A DNA stretch of 64,000 nucleotides from Undaria pinnatifida (taxonomy: Eukaryota > Sar > Phaeophyceae > Laminariales > Alariaceae), in assembly GCA_012845835.1 (NCBI GenBank), contig JABAKD010000002.1, positions 496,001-560,000 on the forward strand, given 5' to 3'. The position numbers and the translations under genes are program-made. This document shows, piece after piece, positions 61,101-64,000 of this stretch. How positions within the stretch are numbered: the stretch's first letter is position 1; every line of letters starts with the position of its first letter. The notes below the pieces were generated by a model. The model did no database searches and was not told the origin of the DNA. It worked only from the letters and a program-made list of their open reading frames with translations.

Positions 61101-64000
61101 CCCGAGTGCATACTCGAATAGTTTCGTGGGGATTTTTTCTCGTACACAAATTGACTTGGGGAAAGCGCGATGAAAAATCGACGATCAATGGGATTGCTGA
61201 AGGAACCCTACGCCCGATAATAAACGAAGGCAAGAACGAGGGGGGAGAAGGGGCGACACCTGTGACCACGCCTTGGCCAGAAGCGTGGAAGGTAGATGTG
61301 TGTGAAACATATATACATACATTTTATATACACACATACTGTAGCGCCATCCCAACGATACTTGGTAGGTTCATAGGGCAGAAGCTCCGCCGGTCAGGTA
61401 TCATGTGTCCGAAACGTGACGCCCCTGTTGTGGCATGCCCCCGTTGCACAAAGAACCTCATAAGATGGTGTCCGACTGGCCGGCAGGTACGGTGTGGTCA
61501 AGATGGAAGGACCTGTGACGATCAACGCTAACGAGGCTCGCTATCAAGGTGGTGCCTTTTGGAACGGGGGCAACGTGTCCCTTCCCCACGATGCCGACAT
61601 TTCAGGAAACACGGCCGTATTTGTGAGTAGCTCACTTGCGGTGTGAAAGGGCCTGTCTTCTCTACAAACTTCTCTACAAACTCTCGTGCCGCCTACGATG
61701 TGTGGATGCATTTTTTTTCACCATTTTTTCAGAGAACACAGTACAGTACACCCAACCTAAACTAGCAGGCTTGGTTTCTTTTTCGGGAGCATTTACGATT
61801 TCTACACTGATCCCAGCGCACCGGAACTAATTTTCTTGTTGGGTGTCTTGATAAGTACCAGCTCGCCTTTTCTACGACATTACCCTGCTTCTTATTTGGT
61901 TCTTGGTCCGCAGTATGTTGGAGACGTTACAAGACACGACGAATTCACCTTGCACAGGCGTCCTGCAGCAGACGAACTCCTCAAAAGACAACATCGGTCA
62001 ATCAACCCCCCCCCCGGTCTTCTCACTCCTTCCTCGTCCATGTCGAAACCTATTGCCAGTGCCCCGGTATCAAGAACTACGAAGACTGGGAACGGAGCTC
62101 CCCCGAATACACTAGATACTACACTGACCCCGACGGGTTGGTCGAGTTCTCAGACGGGTCCAGCTACTATGGCAGCGACGTCGCCATTTGCTACTTTGGA
62201 GAGGACGTCGGCAACGGTGCGGATACAGCAGTAACTATTGATTCTGACGCGACCGACTGTGATGCGCTATTTGGAGAGGGGAAGACTCTTGGCGGGTACT
62301 CGGTGTTGACCTGGGACACAAGGTTGATATCCGCAGTCGACCTCGTGGGTGGTTCGAGCGGCTTCGACGTGTCGTGCACCAACCACTCGGTGAGAAGAGA
62401 GCACGGAATATGTTTATCACGCGCAGCCAAGTTCGTCGGTTTTTCTTCCGTCGTGGCCCCCTGAACCACATACGGAAAAGGCGTTTATACCCACGCACCA
62501 CCGGAATGAGTTTTTTTACGCGCACAAACGGAAAAGGTTTTCATTCCCAGCGTAAAATGCCCTCAGGCTATGATATAGCACCGTAAGGCATTTGATGTGC
62601 TGTGCGGAGCAACCGTGATGAAAGGAGCAACACGCTCTTGCATCATACACAATGAAAATATTTGATCAGCTCAAATCATCTAAACCTGCCTCGTGCTTTC
62701 GTTTGCTTGTTTGTTACCCTGTCAAGATCATTTTTGTGACGGGGGGTGGCGACGTGACGGTCACATCGACGGCCGACACCTCGACATTCTCCAACATCCG
62801 CTTCGAAGTTGGAGGTTACTCCAACCTCTACTTTGACGTGCCAGAGCTGACCATGACGGGCATTGAAAACTCGGTGAGTGAGAACCGCCGTTTGTCGAAA
62901 TACAGAGAAATGGTACCGCGACACTGAATTGCTGTGCGTCCAATACATGACGATATCTTCGCGCGCTGCCTCGGGGGTCGTGGGGGTATGCGAGCGGTCC
63001 GAGGCTGTATGCTCGAGCACGGCATCAGATATTTCTCGGAAGACTCTTGCTACGGTAGGGGACGCTGTTACTGTTTTAAGAGCATCCCTGCTTGGGAAGC
63101 TGTACATACTTCTCCCGAGTTAGGACGCTTACGTCATAGGACCCTATACACAGCCCGACAAGCGGTCCCATGCTGCAAAGTACGTAGGCAATAGCACGCA
63201 AAGGTACTCCAATGGTATCGAGTGGAAGATATCAATCACATGCGTAGCAGTTACGCCGAAACGCGGTATGCTCCTGTGGTGTTATTGATAGTAGCACACA
63301 TCGTAACAACACGAGTGCAAGTTGAGCCGCAGAAGGGAGGTTCCCTCTCAACGAGAAAGCGTAGTCGTTTCTAATGCGACGTGGAGTACGTATACGGGAT
63401 CGGCATGTTTAGGCGTGGAACGGACCTAGCGACGGAGACATATATCTATTTGGTACAACGGCCGACCGCAAGACGTTCTTACACAGCATCCCTCCTCGTG
63501 CGGCAAGAGGCAAGGCCTACATGCCGCAATGGGGTTGGTTGCGGGGCGCTGTTGCAGCCAGCCCTTATACCTTCGCTTCCCGTTTGACACATACACGTCA
63601 CGAATATATTAACTCGTTCCTACGATATTTACTTCAGGAAACCTGTACACACGTAGTCTATACCATACCCAAAAACTGTGTTTGAGCAATATGCAATGAT
63701 GTGGAAGTACACCCCGATGAAAAATTGCACGGCCGAGGTTTGAAGTGGAACGTTAGTATAATAAATTTCAACGATGCCCAGTATTTTCGCGGTTGGGCAT
63801 CCCCGCGTAAATTAGTTTTTTAGCCAAAATGTGGCACACCGTTCCCGTAGCAGCTTCTGTCATTTTTTGGTACCCGGTGCTTGGTCGGGTTCCGTTGTAC
63901 ATTGCACTCTACCTCACCAAAAACGGTTCGTGCACTCGTCCCGCGCGCTCTCGCGATGATCCATTATTCCGGCACAGCCTATCGGGGGGTCCACGCACGT
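43008..64000 (+). CDS. Gene B: tandem paralogue of gene A, 3' end beyond the window
   Basis: Twelve complete exons and part of exon 13, each the same length and phase as in gene A. The 538 residues of exons 1-12 differ from gene A at 34 positions by my count. The signal peptide is intact (MKTAVGLVAALAWAQAFAAA). No stop, frameshift or lost splice site was seen, so gene B appears functional as far as visible. Introns differ: intron 1 is 8.2 kb against 5.9 kb in A, and intron 7 is 2.6 kb against 1.5 kb, through repeats and insertions. Function as for gene A: secreted Pmp-like beta-helix protein. Confidence 0.85.
43245..43400 (+). repeat. Short interspersed repeat, copy 1 in gene B intron 1
   Basis: Runs from 'aaaattaaaatacactccag' through 'gatactccgatcgcgcg' to 'ataggtcggcgactcccc'. 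Further copies lie at 43465-43610 and 43985-44150. Confidence 0.85.
43465..43610 (+). repeat. Short interspersed repeat, copy 2
   Basis: Same family: 'cactccagctgtgagatgga' to 'ataggtcggcgactcccg'. It sits about 220 bp after copy 1. Confidence 0.85.
43985..44150 (+). repeat. Short interspersed repeat, copy 3
   Basis: Same family: 'tacactccagcggtgagatc' to 'ataggtcggcgaccccc', then 'gtcaacaggatgat', which also follows copy 1. Confidence 0.85.
45000..45255 (-). mobile_element. (AAC)-tailed SINE-like element, minus orientation, gene B
   Basis: Orthologous to 4895-5150 in A. Read on the minus strand it ends 'gtcctgtgaccacggacttg' followed by a degenerate AAC run. A further partial relative is at about 44330-44510. 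Confidence 0.65.
45772..45908. repeat. Foldback with near-perfect 44-bp core palindrome
   Basis: Core 45802-45845 reads 'gtcagttcttaag', 'ggtctgct', then the inverse. Outer arms 'ccctctatgagcccaatgcc' and 'ggcattgggctcgtagaggg' are also inverse. A duplicated inner piece ('actaaagacggcatt') makes the structure compound. A related single arm lies at 45500-45551 and at 5407-5452 in A. Confidence 0.88.
46248..46904 (-). pseudogene. Truncated LINE (non-LTR retrotransposon) reverse-transcriptase C-terminus
   Basis: The minus-strand frame reads FLYLGGAITADRELSSEI, RLQRAWGRFQRCNMEICD, RLRLKVRLLRAEVVKALLYG, then NPNKPDYDRLRRVHHSML and LRCLGWRK. This is the usual end of a LINE reverse-transcriptase polyprotein. 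Two in-frame stops (after GCMT and after ADVLA) and a small insertion break it. The upstream end (about 46880) runs into sequence resembling the (AAC)-tailed element. Gene A intron 1 lacks it, so it entered copy B after duplication or was lost from A. Confidence 0.85.
48185..49925. mobile_element. Dispersed 1.7-kb element in gene B intron 1
   Basis: Homologous to 29240-31190 (gene A intron 19). Gene A intron 1 reads across the corresponding place (about 8000-8065) without it. No coding motif recognised. The best plus-strand frame (from about 48966 to 49208) is only partly conserved in the other copy. Confidence 0.75.
50600..50923. repeat. Long inverted repeat (foldback), gene B copy
   Basis: Homologous to 8672-8993. 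Left arm about 50600-50746, right arm about 50776-50923. The loop 'tgcttagcaacgcgcatccg' and both arms are preserved. Confidence 0.85.
51359..51529 (+). CDS. Gene B exon 2
   Basis: Same 171 bases and phases as A exon 2. One replacement (EETND to EEAND). Confidence 0.88.
52251..52337 (+). CDS. Gene B exon 3
   Basis: 87 bases, acceptor ACAG. First residue G instead of D, and KEAVT becomes KETVT. Confidence 0.85.
53066..53155 (+). CDS. Gene B exon 4
   Basis: 90 bases. One replacement, EFLGD to EFMGD. Confidence 0.88.
54122..54154 (+). CDS. Gene B exon 5, 33-bp micro-exon
   Basis: GGGLYNTGTVT, identical protein to A. Third-position changes only. Confidence 0.85.
55082..55123 (+). CDS. Gene B exon 6, 42-bp micro-exon
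   Basis: FYGDATFEDNHNAN; one replacement (H to Y). Confidence 0.85.
56301..56525 (+). CDS. Gene B exon 7
   Basis: 225 bases, eight replacements against A, five of them at residues 227-233 (DYASEGKLFF becomes DYDSVGIRYF). Confidence 0.9.
56665..57655. repeat. Two GGGTC-rich repeat copies flanking a TGTTTTA-rich tract, gene B intron 7
   Basis: Copies at about 56665-56880 and 57450-57655 match 15000-15215 of A. Between them, about 56965-57115 is a degenerate TTTTATGTTG-type repeat not seen in A. This accounts for most of the extra length of B intron 7. Confidence 0.75.
59145..59222 (+). CDS. Gene B exon 8
   Basis: 78 bases; EDNMAT becomes EDNVAT, otherwise identical protein. Confidence 0.92.
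59574..59698 (+). CDS. Gene B exon 9
   Basis: 125 bases, ends in phase 2 before GTGAGC. Five replacements, including YSGNVDF to YHGAVEF. Confidence 0.9.
60009..60168. repeat. 76-bp tandem duplication in gene B intron 9
   Basis: Two units, each 'ttggtggtacaggccg(a/g)gtt' ... 'gtcacccacttttt'. Not seen in gene A intron 9. Confidence 0.88.
61487..61622 (+). CDS. Gene B exon 10
   Basis: 136 bases, completes the split Glu codon. Five replacements (for example FWNRGN to FWNGGN). Confidence 0.9.
62060..62389 (+). CDS. Gene B exon 11: insert domain
   Basis: 330 bases, starts CPGIKNYEDWE. Five replacements, three of them in RRYSDPSG to RYYTDPDG. All Cys are kept. Confidence 0.92.
62727..62873 (+). 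CDS. Gene B exon 12
   Basis: 147 bases, acceptor TCAAG; E to D and I to T replacements only. Confidence 0.88.
63978..64000 (+). CDS. Gene B exon 13, partial at window end
   Basis: After the acceptor GGCACAG the 23 visible bases equal the start of A exon 13 (PIGGSTH). Confidence 0.85.

Overview
This is eukaryotic nuclear DNA, with no sign of bacterial or organellar gene organisation. Genes are split into many short exons with GT-AG introns of 0.3 to 8 kb. The introns are full of decaying retroelements, minisatellites, foldback repeats and microsatellites. Intron density, Copia and LINE relics, CAA- and CTG-type microsatellites and a secreted beta-helix protein would fit a large-genome photosynthetic stramenopile such as a brown alga. 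That assignment is inference only, because no ribosomal or plastid marker is present.

The window is organised around a head-to-tail tandem duplication on the + strand. Gene A (3340-31753) can be read completely: 20 exons, 2598 coding bases, an 865-residue secreted protein, only about 9% of its 28.4 kb span coding. Gene B (43008 to beyond 64000) is a second copy with the same exons at the same phases; exons 1-12 and the first 23 bases of exon 13 are visible. Over the 538 residues of exons 1-12 I count 34 differences (about 94% identity), while the introns have diverged, gained and lost elements and changed length. The product has a signal peptide followed by many rungs of the type 'GG(A/G)xxxxxG ... 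F(x)DN', the pattern of the chlamydial polymorphic-membrane-protein (Pmp) repeat and of right-handed parallel beta-helices. Introns mostly fall between rungs, so exons behave like rung cassettes.

Layout: 1-1188 CATA microsatellite; 1189-2700 low-complexity purine/pyrimidine-rich sequence; 2700-3339 upstream flank of gene A; 3340-31753 gene A; 31754-34185 no convincing gene, with a 55-bp tandem repeat; 34186-35756 decayed Copia-type retrotransposon; 35757-41030 no convincing gene, a few unassigned open frames and a G/C foldback; 41190-41335 G-rich tract; 42310-43007 upstream flank of gene B, homologous to that of gene A; 43008-64000 gene B.

Comparing A with B intron by intron acts as an internal alignment and exposes mobile elements with their empty sites. 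Examples are an 847-bp element with terminal inverted repeats (A only), a short element with an (AAC)n tail (A only), a truncated LINE (B only), and a 1.7-1.9 kb dispersed element found in intron 19 of A but intron 1 of B. A long inverted repeat with about 147-bp arms lies in intron 1 of both genes. All homology statements come from reading the sequence by eye.
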